Assembly: GCA_025769875.1 (NCBI GenBank)
Contig: JAGFNK010000011.1
Location: forward strand, 248,001-312,000
DNA length: 64,000 bases
Source: Russula earlei
Taxonomy: Eukaryota; Basidiomycota; Agaricomycetes; Russulales; Russulaceae
Reading direction: 5' to 3'
This document shows, in pieces, positions 13,446-25,242 of the stretch (its first letter is position 1; every line of letters begins with the position of its first letter). A program made the translations under genes and the position numbers. The notes below the pieces were generated by a model, which made no database searches, had not been told where the DNA came from, and saw only the letters and a program-made list of their open reading frames with translations.

Positions 13446-14036
13446 TCATTGGCTCGCCTGATTTCTTGCCTGAGCTTCTTCTGCGAGTCGCTCTTTTCCC
13501 CATCGCACGGTCCGCATTGAAATTCCAACGAGCACGCCCAGCAACCCCGCGCGGGACGCCGTTCTCCATGGAAGTCGATCTGGATTTCCTCAGAACGCCC
13601 ATCAATATGAGGCTGTGCTTCACTCACAGACTCCGGCAAAAACCCCTGCGGTTCCCACTCCCGCCCCGATCTCCCCTATTTCGCTCAACCCAACTCGGTT
13701 TAACCCCTCCTCTAATGTCACCCATGCAAGCGCCGTGAAACCTAGTTTTGCCGAGTCCGTTCCGGCCTTGCTTAACCCACCCAACAACATCTTGTAATTT
13801 TTCGTCTTGTTATAGAAATACCATCCTCGTACTGTAGTTGGCGGTCGGTGAGCATTCTCCGCCAGGAAGCGCAAGCCGGCTGCTCTGGATCCCCGCACTA
13901 TTCCAATTGCTGTTCCTATGCACATAGCCCCCCCCGGAAGGAGGTAGAAACGTGGAGGTATTTCAACATGGACGGAATATGATTCATTCGAGCTTTGTGA
14001 TGACGATGGGCGAGACCTTGACTCCGACACTGACAT
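13446..14036 (-). CDS. Tim17/Tim22/Tim23-family-like membrane protein
   Basis: Two exons, 14036-13628 and 13579-13446, give 180 residues in frame (intron 48 nt, GTGAGT...CCAG). The protein has glycine-rich hydrophobic segments: GGAMCIGTAIGIVRGSRAAG, LGFTALAWVTLEEGLNRVG, GAGVGTAGVFAGV and a final AGLLGVLVGISM. Four short Gly-rich helices in a protein of this size suit the Tim17/22/23 superfamily. No signature separating Tim17, Tim22 or an assembly-factor relative was resolved. A mitochondrial inner-membrane location is inferred from the family. It lies 193 bp upstream of SCH9 on the same strand and diverges from the forkhead gene. Confidence 0.65.
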
Positions 14037-14646
14037 GAGCTGACAGAGCAAAGCTTTTGCCTGCACGTCTCTCTATTCAGTGGACTGACATAAACTCCGG
14101 CCAACGGACGCACTCGTTCACCCGTGTGTCTATCGTCGGCTCACTCGACAGACGCACGACAAGCGTAAATGCCTCAGCGTCAGAACAAAGGACGGTGAGA
14201 AAGTTACTCGATGGTACGAGAAGGCCTTCTGAAAACCTGGAGGAGAAGAGAAGTCGAGTGTGCAGAGGGATTTGTGTGCACTTGTGAGCGGTTGCCGAGG
14301 GCACAATTTGTCTGTGTTGCTGTCTGTATGCCCTGCTTGCATTTTGTTTTCTGGTGTCGTTAAGAGTTTGTACACGCTGCGACACCCACTTACCGTATAC
14401 CGTATACATCCCCCCTTCGTCGCTTCCATCGTCTTCAACGCCCTCTGCTACGTTGTCAATGTCTCGAACGACGACGGCCTGTCACTTGGTCCGTGCGGCC
14501 CTGGGCCTTCAATACGGATAGCATGACGTAAGCACTCAACCGTCGTTGCTTGCTGCTTCCACAACCGTCCCTTTCATCTCCTTGCCGCTCTGTACGACTG
14601 CCCGCCTAACCACCCAATCTTGAGCCCAGTTTATACCGCGCATAAT
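14037..14646. promoter_or_regulatory. Divergent promoter region between Tim17-like and forkhead genes
   Basis: 610 bp between opposite start codons, with pyrimidine-rich stretches near 14560-14620 ahead of the forkhead ATG. No gene-sized coding signal. Promoter function is inferred from geometry only. Confidence 0.5.
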
Positions 14647-15950
14647 ATGGAGTTATCACAGCCACCTCAGCAGCAGGCGGTGTTACCACCGAACATGCTA
14701 CCCCCTGGGCACCCCGACATGCAAGCCAACGCTTACTATCCTGAACCTCCTAACGATGTCACCGGCGGTCTTCCCATTACGCTCGACTCGCTTCGAGATG
14801 GCCCTCCCGGCAGTAAGCCATTCTATCCGTACTCGACTCTTATTCGGTAAGCTCGTTCACGTCTGTTGAATTCCGTGCTGTACTTCTCACGATCCATTCG
14901 CATGCAGCTACGCTATCAAGGGCTCTCCAAATCAAAAATTACTCCTGGAGGACATATACTATGCCATTGAAAGTCGAGTATGCCAAGTTTTTTTTTTGAA
15001 CATGAAAGCGCGCTGATCATGCCATTCACATCGCAGTTTCCTTACTTCCGTACCGCGCCGTCGGGGTGGAAGGTGAGCCCGGGTCTAGATACTATCACTT
15101 TTGGAGATATGCGCCTGAACGCGCCCGCGATGGTTTGGCCCTGTCGCTTTTTGTGTTGACCTGAAACACACATTATCTTATCTTTGTTTGCGCCCTTCTG
15201 AGTATAGCATAGACTTACATTCCGTCCCTTCCAGAACTCTGTTCGCCACAATCTCTCATTAAATCCATGTTTCGAGAAGGTTCCTCGGCCACTGACAGAC
15301 CGTGGCAAGGGGTCGTATTGGACCGTCAATGACAATGTCGACCCACGCACAGGTGTCCATCGTGTGCGAAAGAAGAAACCAAAAGCACGTAGAGGCCAAA
15401 GCAGACCGATAGAGGAAACCGAAGACTATCAGCAACAAAGCGTTCAGCCACAATATGAAAATCCTGCGCAATACGTTCCAGCCCCTCCCATAGACCCTAA
15501 CGATCCTGGGCCTAGTCGCCCTGGTCCATATCCGCCGCCGTATCCGCCGTACGCCCCTCCATTTCATGTCATGATTACTGCTAAAGTTTGTGCCTCAGAT
15601 TTGACCAAGCCGCATTCGCTATCATGGGCCCTCCCCCTCCGCCGGGCATGCGCTTCCCTGTGCCGCCCCCTTCTCATGTTCCTATGGAAGAATTCCAATT
15701 GGATGAGCACGGTACCGTCGACTGGCATCTTGCTTGGGTTAAAGAGCTAGAGGCTCTGCAGCAGCTCACAAGCGACCAAGAGAAAGCGGGTGTTGACCAG
15801 GAGTGGTATCGGCAGATGCTATTCCGTATCCGTGCTGCGTTAATCATGGCGCTACCTCACGACCACATGAGCGGCGCGCCGCCACACCCGCCTTTGGAAC
15901 AAGCGGCTGATGGCAGCGAGATTGCTCGGGATGGACCGCCGCCTGCTTAA
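14647..15950 (+). CDS. Forkhead (winged-helix) transcription factor
   Basis: Exons 14647-14846, 14908-14977, 15037-15072, 15235-15539 and 15599-15950 sum to 320 residues. The forkhead domain runs [33 protein letters not shown] and the recognition helix [13 protein letters not shown], then GKGSYWTV. Those last two blocks are the most conserved part of the fold and leave little doubt. The domain is split by three introns. The tail is proline-rich ([19 protein letters not shown]) with an acidic, possibly activating, C-terminus. Fungal forkheads include Fkh1/2, Sep1 and Fhl1 types; I saw no FHA domain, so an Fkh1/2 or Fhl1 type is less likely. Nuclear function is inferred. Confidence 0.93.
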
Positions 15951-16195
15951 AGATCTGCGAAATACACCCTCTTTTCTCCTATCGTTGTCTATCTGGCCCT
16001 TTTTTCGAGCGTGTTTGTCTGAGCAATTTTTCTGTTGTAGTTGGTTGGTTTGAATATCGTATAATGATGATCGCCCCTACTCTTAAGTGCTGTGGTTGGT
16101 GATCATGACTCGGTCGGCCTTCGGCGGCCGATCCGATCAGTGAGCGAAAGCGCAAGAAAAGGTGAGGGTCAACTTCGTTCTGCCCCTGCCCCTCC

Positions 16196-17255
16196 ATGGC
16201 TCCCGTTGCAATATATCAGTCGTCGTCGACGGAATCTGGTCCAGCAAAGGGCCCTGCCCTAGTCATCGGCTCCCTTTCCACAGCCCAAGATGGAAAATAC
16301 CAGCGCGTTGTTTCTGAATTGGAGGCTTCACGACAGGTAGAGCGTCAGCTCTTAGACCGCCTACTTGATCGAGGTATTGTGTGCCATTTCTTCGAGAGAT
16401 TCTTTGCTCATATCTGCAAAAGCCACTATTATCGCTCCGGGATGTTATGCTTCGATTCATATCACGCTTTCACAAGATGATCATCAAACTTTGCGACTTC
16501 GTCTATCAGAGCTCCTTTCCTTACTCCACGTGGGGCTTTCCCCCCTGGGCACGCTGCACCTACTTCATTTGACCCCGGATTCGCTCAACTTGTCTTCTGA
16601 TCTGATCTTGGCCGGTTTCCAAATCCTCACCGTCCAATCGAGCGAAGGCAGAATAATAGCGCAAAAGCCAGCCCTCTCAGCAAGTTCACCGGTGTCCCTG
16701 AAGACCAAAACCACGGCTCCCGCTTCGGTCACCCTTCCGCGTCGCAGCGTGGCCGCCAAAAAGGCCATCTGGGACCTCGCGCCTTCGCGAGGGGACTCCA
16801 TCGACGCGGAAAGCTTGCTGACGGATGCGGACAGGGCTCGGCCGGCCGCGTGCGAGCCACCCGCGGCCGGTGCGCCGCGGCGGAGGAAGGCGTGTAAGGG
16901 CTGCACCTGTGGTCTGGCCGAAGAGGAAGAAGCCGAGTTGCGGAGCGGACTGGCCAAGGTGATATTGCTCGATGGGAGTGAGGGTGGGAGCGCGAGCGAA
17001 GTCGGGCCATCGGAAAAGGAGAGATTGTCCCGGGCGGCAAAGGCCGCGCCGAAGGCGACGAGCAGTTGTGGGAGCTGCTTCCTGGGGGACGCGTTCAGAT
17101 GCGCCAGCTGTCCGTACATGGGTACGTCCTTTCTAGACGACTCGTTCTCTGGCTCTGATGGCGCTGATCCACCATCACCCATCACGATTCCAGGCCTTCC
17201 CGCGTTCAAACCTGGAGAGAAGGTCGAGATTGATTTCGGGATGGATGACGTTTAA
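16196..17255 (+). CDS. DRE2: DRE2 (anamorsin) cytosolic Fe-S cluster assembly factor
   Basis: ATG at 16196. Exons 16196-16373, 16423-17121 and 17194-17255 give 312 residues. The last intron (17122-17193, 72 nt) could be read through in frame, but removing it restores the canonical end CPYMG|LPAFKPGEKVEI. The N-terminal half resembles the degenerate methyltransferase-like fold of the family. The two diagnostic cysteine clusters are present: C...CKGCTCG (about 16853-16910) and the twin CX2C CGSCFLGDAFRCASC (about 17068-17112). Known role: with Tah18, Dre2 passes electrons to the CIA scaffold for cytosolic/nuclear Fe-S proteins. It is followed by BCD1 after 284 bp; a C homopolymer lies at 17302-17318. 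Confidence 0.95.
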
Positions 17256-17539
17256 TAGTTCGACGAGGAATCTCTGATTTGACCAGGGCGGTTCCCATGC
17301 CCCCCCCCCCCCCCCCCTTCGCGTTTAGAGCCTGTTGTCGTTTTTGGATATATCGCTTAGGACTAGCCTTTCCGATATGAACATGTATACGTGCCTGTGC
17401 GCCCAGCTGACTTGCGATGAAATTTCTCCAAGTCGAAGGACAGGCACGCGCGTGCCTTATCGAGCGCGCAGACTTTCTTTCGGGTCGGCCCACCGCAGTC
17501 TAACCTTTTCACTTTCACTCAGGGTCTGCTCTCTACACG

Positions 17540-18895
17540 ATGACTGGCTCGACCAACGCCACCTCTTCGCAGCCTGATCGTCCCACGACGACCGCCTCCC
17601 CCCGGTGTGCAGCCTGTTCTTCCCACATCGCGATCTACACGTGCCCGCGGTGCGCGACCCGGACGTGCTCCCTGGCGTGCTCCGCCGCGCACAAAACGCG
17701 CACGGCTTGCTCCGGCGTGCGCGAGAAGGCCAAGTTCGTGCCGATGAACCGCTACACGCACGGGACCATGATGGACGACTACGTCTTCCTCGAGGACGTG
17801 GGCAGGAAGGTGAGCGAGTGGGGCAGGGACATCGCGCGTGGCGGCTACGCGACTCTGCCGCATCGCCCAGGTCCAGGTCCAGGCCCAGGCCCGCGCCCGC
17901 GCGGCGCGGGAGGGAGGGCGCGGAGGGAGGAGGGCGCATCCGGGAAGAAGCGGGATGTGCTGAGATCGCAGTTGGAATCGAGAGACATCGAGATGGACTC
18001 GCTCCCCGCTGGCATGGAGAGGCGAACGCTCAATCGCTCGACCTGGGATCCAAAGTGCGTCAACGCAGGCAATGCAGACTCAAAACTCATATTATGACTT
18101 TGTCGCAGGAAACGGACAGCTTTTCTGACGGTCCAGTATGATATTCATCCTCCCCCGGCTCTAGATGCTGGGCAAAATGAACCACCACGAGGGCCGTACA
18201 CCCTCCTCACGCATCGCAATGACTTTGATCTCTCCCTGCGTGATCTCTTCCAGTCTCAAATATCCCAACGCACAAAAGGAAAGGCCCGCGCAGATCCACC
18301 GGCATGGGTTAAAACCCTCGCCCTCCCAGATCCAGACGTCCCGGATGCGTTTGCCCCTCCGGAATTCTACATACGCGCGCCCTTGGATCCGTCATCCGGA
18401 CGAAGCGAGAAGTTCGGCTTCTTCAAGCTGGATTGCGAGCGAAAGCTTGGCGCGCTGCTGAAGAATAAGCAGTTCGTGGAGTTCCCCACGATTGAAGTCT
18501 GGGAGGAAGGTGCATTCCGTGGCGTGTTGTTCGACGCGGCTGGCGCATTCGAATCGCATGGCGGACAGAGGCCGGCAAAGAGACGAAGGCTAGATGCCAC
18601 GAAAGGCCGTGCGGCCATTGCTGGACTACTGGGAGGCTACGGGAGCGACGCTAGCGATGAGGCCGACACCGCACTGAGTAGGTTGGAAGAATATGAGGGA
18701 AGCGGCGCAGAGGCGGAGCGGCTAACGACATCTGAAGATGATCGCACGGAAGATGATGACGACGATGAGGGGGAAGCGGACGCGGTGGCTGATCCCGTAA
18801 CGCTATTGGCCATGGTACAGGAAGCCCAAAGACGACTTGAGGAGAAGGGGGAATACGAGGAAGTCGACTGGGGGGAGTCAGACATGGATAGTTGA
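17540..18895 (+). CDS. BCD1: BCD1 (box C/D snoRNA protein 1), zf-HIT protein
   Basis: Exons 17540-18054 and 18109-18895 sum to 433 residues. An N-terminal HIT zinc finger is visible (CAACSSHIAIYTCPRC, CSLACSAAH, C), followed by a conserved MDDYVFLEDVGRKVSEWGRD segment. After a low-complexity Gly/Pro/Arg linker comes the C-terminal domain with FGFFKLDCERKLGALLKNK and FVEFPTIEVWEEGAF. The tail is acidic. Known role: chaperone for box C/D snoRNP assembly with Rvb1/2 and Nop58 in the nucleus. It converges on MED18 with only 33 bp between stop codons. A ~130-bp piece of exon 2 (about 18166-18302) recurs at 39182 and 59852 in chimeric pseudogenes. Confidence 0.92.
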
Positions 18896-18928
18896 CTCTG
18901 GATAGGATTTAGGCTAACTGACATGGCG

Positions 18929-19695
18929 TTATGCATCTTGCCTGTGAAGATCCAAAAGTCCCTTCATAAGAGCCTGAACTTCAAGAACAGCTTCGATGTG
19001 TCGGCCTAGGGGTACCTCCTGCGTACCGCGGACTGGGTTGGCAGTCTTGACAATTACCTGCCAGGGCGCGTCTGCGTGAGCTGGTATGGGCTCTTGTGTC
19101 TTCGAGTCAACCTTGGCGATTTTCGCTCTTCAGAGAGGAAACGGTGGGAATGAGCCTACTAGATACCTGCTCTTCCTGGAAGATTTGAATGACCAGCCGC
19201 CCACGACGAAAGACATAGCCATGTTTGTACGCTTGGGATCGTTTTCTGGTACACATTCAGCGTTGGTGGTTCTCTCGAATATCGTGAAGGGTAACCTACA
19301 TGTAACCCAAAGCGGAAGCAAAGCTCAGAGCATCCCCCACCACCTGGACAGTTGCCCAAGGGCGGACGGTCGCCTCAGGGTGAGTACGAGCAGACTCGGG
19401 TTTCCAATACGAATACAGAAGCCTGAGGTTTGGACAATCAACCTGGGTCCACATTGAGTCTGGTCATATATACCATGTGGGGTCCGGCTCCAGCAGTTCT
19501 TTTTTGGCCCTCAGGAGGGCAGGCTCTTGGTTAGCCTCTCGCTGTAGTGCGGCATCAGGAGGGTCAAAAATGACCTCACGCGAGTGCATCTGGTGTGCAG
19601 ACTCGCTGTGGAGAGCGATCCTGTTGAGAATTGGTTTGAGGTCGGACCTTTTGGAAATTTCCGTAGAGCGAGATCTCGTATGAATGAGAAGTCAT
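18929..19695 (-). CDS. MED18: MED18 Mediator complex subunit (apparent 1-nt frameshift in exon 1)
   Basis: Exons 19695-19474, 19422-19300, 19245-19167 and 19111-18929. The family blocks are clear: IALHSESAHQMHSREV, YSYWKPESARTHPEATVRPW, VVGDALSFASALGY, GYVFRRGRLVIQIFQEEQ and VLEVQALMKGLLDLHRQDA. The ATG at 19695 gives YEISLYGNF, which matches the family N-terminus. It is one base out of phase with DLKPILNRI just downstream, and the exons sum to 607 nt, i.e. one base too many. The shift falls at about 19650-19665 (TTTTGG on the plus strand). The rest is intact, so an assembly indel is more likely than a dead gene. Known role: head-module subunit of Mediator. It diverges from RPC1 across 122 bp. 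Confidence 0.85.
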
Positions 19696-19817
19696 CCCAG
19701 TATTGACGACGACGGTTCAGTGAGCGAGACACGCGACGCGAGCGGGGGAACACCCACGGATCTCAGATTTGGGTCACTCACACCACAAGCACCTATGCGC
19801 CCGGAATCATAGTGAAG
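19696..19817. promoter_or_regulatory. Compact bidirectional promoter MED18/RPC1
   Basis: Only 122 bp separates the divergent start codons of a Mediator subunit and the RNA polymerase III largest subunit. Both UTRs and the core promoter must share it. No named element was identified. Confidence 0.6.
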
Positions 19818-22800
19818 ATGAAGGAGACCGTGCTGCACAACGCTCCCAAAGTCATGTACGTCCCGTCCTCATATAGGTCTGTCTCAACTCACGTCTCCTT
19901 GGTGTTGCATCCAGCAAGAAGCTACAGTTCAGCACACTGACCGCCCAAGATGTCGTCACGATCTCAGAGTTTCAGGTCACGCACAGAGATCTGTACACTA
20001 CGACGGACAGGGCACCGGTCAAGGATGGCGTGCTCGATCGACGTTTAGTACGTACGTTACATGCACCTTCGGGCGTTTCACCTATGTGAACCGTATTCCT
20101 GCAGGGCACGTCGGAGAAGAACGCATTCTGTGAGACGTGCGGCCTCAATGCAGTCGACTGCGTCGGTCACTACGCCTATATCAAGCTTGTCGTCCCAGTC
20201 TTTCATATCGGCTATTTCAAGCACACGATTGCTATCCTCCAGTGCATATGCAAGGTACGTTCCTTACCTTCTATCGCGACTTCTTTCTTTCACATCCTTT
20301 AGACATGCGCTCGTGTGCTGCTAGCAGAGCCGGAAAGGCGGATGTATCTTAGAAGATTCCGCCGTCCGAACCTTGAAAATGTTCAACGCCAGTCGTTCTT
20401 CAAAGCCGTTAATGCCGCTGCACGTAAGGTCGTATACTGTCCCTACTGCGCCGCAACGAATGGTGCGGTGAAAAAGGCCGGAGCACTGAAGATCATTCAT
20501 GACAAATTCCGTGCAAAAAAGACGGCTGTAGAGATGGAGGCCTGGAAGAAAACGTTTGCTTCAGCTCTCGAAGCTCAGAAAGAGCTCGGCTTGTACATCA
20601 ACAAGGCCGTCCACGAAGATCTAAATCCATTGAAGGTGCTGGACCTCTTCAGGCGCATCTCGAACGAGGTGAGTCCTCTCGCCATTCGTGAAATTTTCAC
20701 TGTTGATACGATTGCCAGGATTGCGAACTCCTCGGCTTGCGTCCAGCATATGGCCGCCCTGAGGAATTTATCTGGCAGTACTTATCTGTTCCGCCCGTGT
20801 GCATCCGACCGTCCGTTGCTCAGGACGGCGCATCAAACGAAGACGACCTCACGGTGAAGCTCACCGAAATCGTCTTTACAAATGCTCTCATCAAACAGGG
20901 CTTGGCAAAGGGTGCTCCGACCGCGCAGTTCATGGTATCCTACAATCTTCTTTTCTTCATTCTCTGTTCTCACGCACTCCAGGAACAATGGGAGTTCCTC
21001 CAATTATCAGTTGCTATGTACATCAATTCCGAGCTCCCTGGTGTGCCCTCCCAAGTTGGTCAGAAACCAATACGAGGATTCTGCCAACGTTTAAAAGGGA
21101 AACAAGGCCGGTTCCGTGGAAATCTCTCGGGGAAGCGCGTCGATTTCTCAGCTCGTACTGTCATCTCCCCAGATCCGAACCTTCGAATAGACGAGGTTGC
21201 CGTCCCAGAACGTGTTGCAAAGATTCTAACGTATCCCGAACGTGTGACAAGCTTCAATATAGATAGACTCCGTCAAGCTGTGAGGAATGGTTGTGATGCA
21301 CACCCTGGTGCTAACTATGTCACGGGTGGGAGCAACGGTTTCAAAAAGTACCTCAAGTTCGGAAACCGAGGAGCGATTGCAGACAGTCTCAAGTACGGTG
21401 ACGTCGTTGAGCGACATATTGTCGATGGCGATATCGTACTCTTCAATCGTCAGCCTAGCCTTCATAAGGTATGCAGCCTCATCCTTTTATGTTTCCGGGG
21501 CCCTCTAACGCAAAGTCCAGTTGTCGATCATGTGCCACCGAGTGGGTCGAAAAGAGATTGTTCTTATCCTTTATTGACTTTGCCCCTAGGTCAAAGTGCG
21601 TCCATGGCGCTCCTTCCGGTTGAACGAATGCGTTTGCAACCCATACAACGCGGATTTCGATGGCGATGAAATGAACCTCCGTACGTCCCTTGATCTCATA
21701 ATACCGGGCTCTGACCCGTGCTGCGTTAGATGTTCCACAGACCGAGGAAGCGCGTACCGAGGCTCTTGAACTGATGAGCGTGAAGCACAACATGGTCACT
21801 CCGCGAAATGGAGAACCCGTCATTGCCGCTATCCAAGATTTCATTACTGCCTCGTACCTTTTGTCGAGGCGGGATCAGTTCTTCGACAGGCGGCAGTTCA
21901 CCCAAATCTGCTCATATTTCGCAGACGCCAATCTCCACATTGATATTCCTCCTCCCACGATCTGGAAACCCGTCCGCCTGTGGACTGGTAAGCAGATCTT
22001 CAACGTCCTGATCCGCCCAAACAAGCAATCAAAGGTCTACCTCAATGTCGAATCAAAATGCAACAAGGAAGAGAAACCCGATAAGAAGTATTACTCATCC
22101 GACATGGACCCAGTCCCAGATCTCTCCCCCAACGATGGCTGGCTCGTCATTGTAAATAGCGAGATCATGTGTGGCGTGATGGACAAAGCCACAATTGGTG
22201 GCGGTAAAAAGAAATCGGTGTTTGGCATCATCATGCGTGATTACGGACCACACGAGGCAGCCTCAGCCATGAATCGACTAGCCAAACTCTGCGCACGCTG
22301 GCTAGGCGCGTCTTTCATGTCTTGTGTCCGCTCGGAATAACGTTTAAACCCCAATTGCAGCGAATTTTGGCTTCTCATTGGGCATAAACGATGTCATCCC
22401 TGGCCCTATCTTATCCAACAAGAAGGATACCCTCGTCGAGGCGGCGTATGCGAAGTGCCAAGATCTAATCACTCTTGCAAAGAGAGGCAAATTAGAGAAC
22501 AAGCCAGGCTGCAATCAGGAACAGACACTAGAAGCCCTGATCTCTTCCGAGCTCTCGAAGGTCCGTGACGAAGTGGGCGAGATTTGCATGAAAGAGCTCA
22601 GCAGGCACAATGCGCCGTTAATAATGGCTACATGTGGTTCCAAGGGTACATTCCAGAGGGTTCCGTTCACGAACACGGCTCATCCGTTACATAGGTTCCG
22701 TCATCAATGTCTCTCAGATGGTTGCTTGTGTTGGTCAGCAGATCATTTCTGGGCACCGTGTTCCGGATGGATTTCAAGATCGCTCCCTTCCACACTTTCC

Positions 22801-25069
22801 AAAAAAATCGCGTGAACCTCCGTCAAAGGGATTTGTCCGTAATAGTTTCTTCACAGGATTGACGGCGACTGAATTCCTATTTCATGCCATATCTGGACGT
22901 GAGGGTCTAGTCGACACGGCGGTCAAAACAGCGGAGACTGGGTACATGCAACGTCGTCTTATGAAAGCACTTGAAGACTTGACTACCCAGTATGATTTAT
23001 CCGTACGGAATGGTACAGGTGGTGTCGTCCAGTTCCGATTTGGAGACGACGGTCTCGATCCCGCCTGCCTCGAGGGGGACGCTCAGCCGGTTGAATTTGT
23101 GAGGGCATGGAGTCATGCAACTGTACGGTTCAAGTGTTTTCTTATGGTCTTTCGTGCATCTCATGCATCTCCTAGGCCATTTCTCCAAGATCTGCGCGCG
23201 GGCTACTGCCATATGAAATTCTGGAAATTGTGGATCGCGAACTGTCCCTTCCGAGATTCGTTACGGAATGCACCCAAGCATACATCTCGACGATCCGTAC
23301 ATTCCTCGTTGACCATGTTGCGCATCGTCTCGCGATCGTCCGGAAGAGTCGAGGAATGTTCGAAGCTCTGGAACGAAGCGACGAATGGGACGAGGATACC
23401 GATCTGTCGATGGGCGCAACAGGTACTTTGTCATTTTTGTTTAGCATCCCACTTTGAGAGTTCATCATCATCTAGAGTCTGACAAGGCCCTCGTTGATAA
23501 CAAGGCCAAAGTGACGGAGGATCAACTTCTAGTCTTTCTCGACATTTGTTGGACAAAGTACGTCAAGGCAAAGATTGAACCAGGTTAGATTTTCTGCCGA
23601 CAACGTTCCGTTTCTATGCTCACGAAAAGTCAAGGGTCAACCGTCGGCGCTGTTGGAGCACAATCCATCGGTGAGCCTGGGACACAGATGACCTTAAAGA
23701 CCTTCCACTTTGCGGGTGTGGCTTCAATGAACGTCACACTCGGTGTGCCGAGGATAAAAGAGATAATCAACGCTGCGAAACTGATCAGTACCCCTATCAT
23801 CAGTTGCAAGCTTGTCACAAGCGACTCGGAGGCATCCGCTCGTATTGTCAAGGGTCGGTTAGAGAAAACCCACCTCGGTGATGTACGACTCTTTGTCTGG
23901 AATGGTTATTTAGTGGTGATACGTTTGCTAGATTGCCGCTGTACTCGAAGAGGCCTGGGCTCCTGATTACACTTACGTCGGAATTATCATAGATGCGCAG
24001 AGCATACAGAAACTTCAAGTATGTCCCCATATGCGACGTTTCAACGAGGGTATACTTACCTTTCCTATACGCAGCTTGAGCTCACGTTAGATGACATCAA
24101 ATGGGCGATTGTACGAGCTAAGAAGTTGAAAATCAAGCAAGAAGTAACTTGACACTGTCTTTCGGAGATGGAGGAATTGATCTGTTGTCTCCAGTCCATC
24201 ATCATCATCCCCAAGAAGAACCGTCTACGGATATACGTTGACGGCCCGGACAAGTACTATCGCCTCAGAGACTTGATGCGCGCCTTGCCCGAAGTGGTTG
24301 TGAAGGTTATTGCAGTGTGATCTCGCCTGATGTCACCCCTGTGGTAACAATTCGTATAGGGTGTGCCGTCTATATCTCGCGCCGTGATCAATGTCAAGGA
24401 CAAACCGGATGACCGAGGTGAGAAGGGAGCGAAAGAGCTTCTTGTCGAAGGCTACGGTCTACAAAAGGTAATGACTACGGAAGGTGCGTCGGCTCGAACA
24501 GGATAAGTCGACCCACCTTACGACTGACGCAAACCCCAGGCATCGTAGGCGAATACACGTCGTCGAATCACATTATGGAGGTCGCCCAGGTCCTGGGCAT
24601 CGAAGCAGCCCGGAGAACCATCATTAATGAGATTCAACATACCATGTCCGCGCATGGCATGAGCATAGATCCTCGCCATGTCATGCTCCTTGGAGATGTC
24701 ATGACGTACAAGGCTCGTTTCTTTCAAGCTCAGGTGACTCTAGCTCATCCTTACCACAGGGCGAAGTTCTGGGCATCACACGTTTCGGCGTGGCCAAAAT
24801 GAAGGACAGCGTGCTCATGCTGGCCTCCTTTGAGAAGACGACCGATCATTTGTTCGATGCCTCGGCTTACGGTAAAACTGATAGCATTGCTGGCGTATCT
24901 GAGAGTATCATCATGGGCAACCCGGCCGCTAACTGTGGTACCTCGATGTATGTGCATGTTTATCTGTGCTGTCTCCTCGCCTTACGTCTCATTTCATAGG
25001 CCGGCTCTGTACTCTCCGGCGCCAGCAATCAGCAAACCACGTCCGTTACTGTTCGAAGGGGCATTGTAA
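19818..25069 (+). CDS. RPC1: RPC1, largest subunit of DNA-directed RNA polymerase III
   Basis: Twenty-one exons: 19818-19855, 19915-20047, 20105-20254, 20303-20668, 20719-20934, 20983-21468, 21521-21541, 21590-21680, 21730-22305, 22361-22645, 22695-23122, 23176-23422, 23476-23583, 23635-23882, 23932-24018, 24075-24143, 24195-24305, 24360-24483, 24540-24712, 24760-24947 and 25000-25069. They total 4215 nt, 1404 residues, the expected family length. N-terminal zinc ligands [19 protein letters not shown], the CPYC motif, switch region [18 protein letters not shown], catalytic [10 protein letters not shown] (spanning the 21681 intron), [17 protein letters not shown] and the trigger-loop-region [16 protein letters not shown] are all present. 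Two introns (after 22305 and 24712) appear to use GC donors. Polymerase III rather than I or II is supported by the start MKETV...IKKLQF and the overall pattern. Confidence 0.96.
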
Positions 25070-25242
25070 ACGAACAGGATATGTGATGGGACTCATGACC
25101 TTGACGGCATTTATTTAGACAGACTTTCGAGAATAATTGTAAATTCAATATGTAATCAGCCAGTAAACGACAGCAACGTAGCTGGGAAGCATTTTGGACT
25201 TGAAACGGGAAACCACGGGCGCAACCTGGAGTTCTCCCGCTG

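Noticed and set aside
17122..17193. Reading DRE2 through this segment as exon
   Set aside because: It is in frame and stop-free, but it has GTACGT...TTCCAG borders and splits the family's invariant CPY-G-LPAFKPGE end, so it is an intron.
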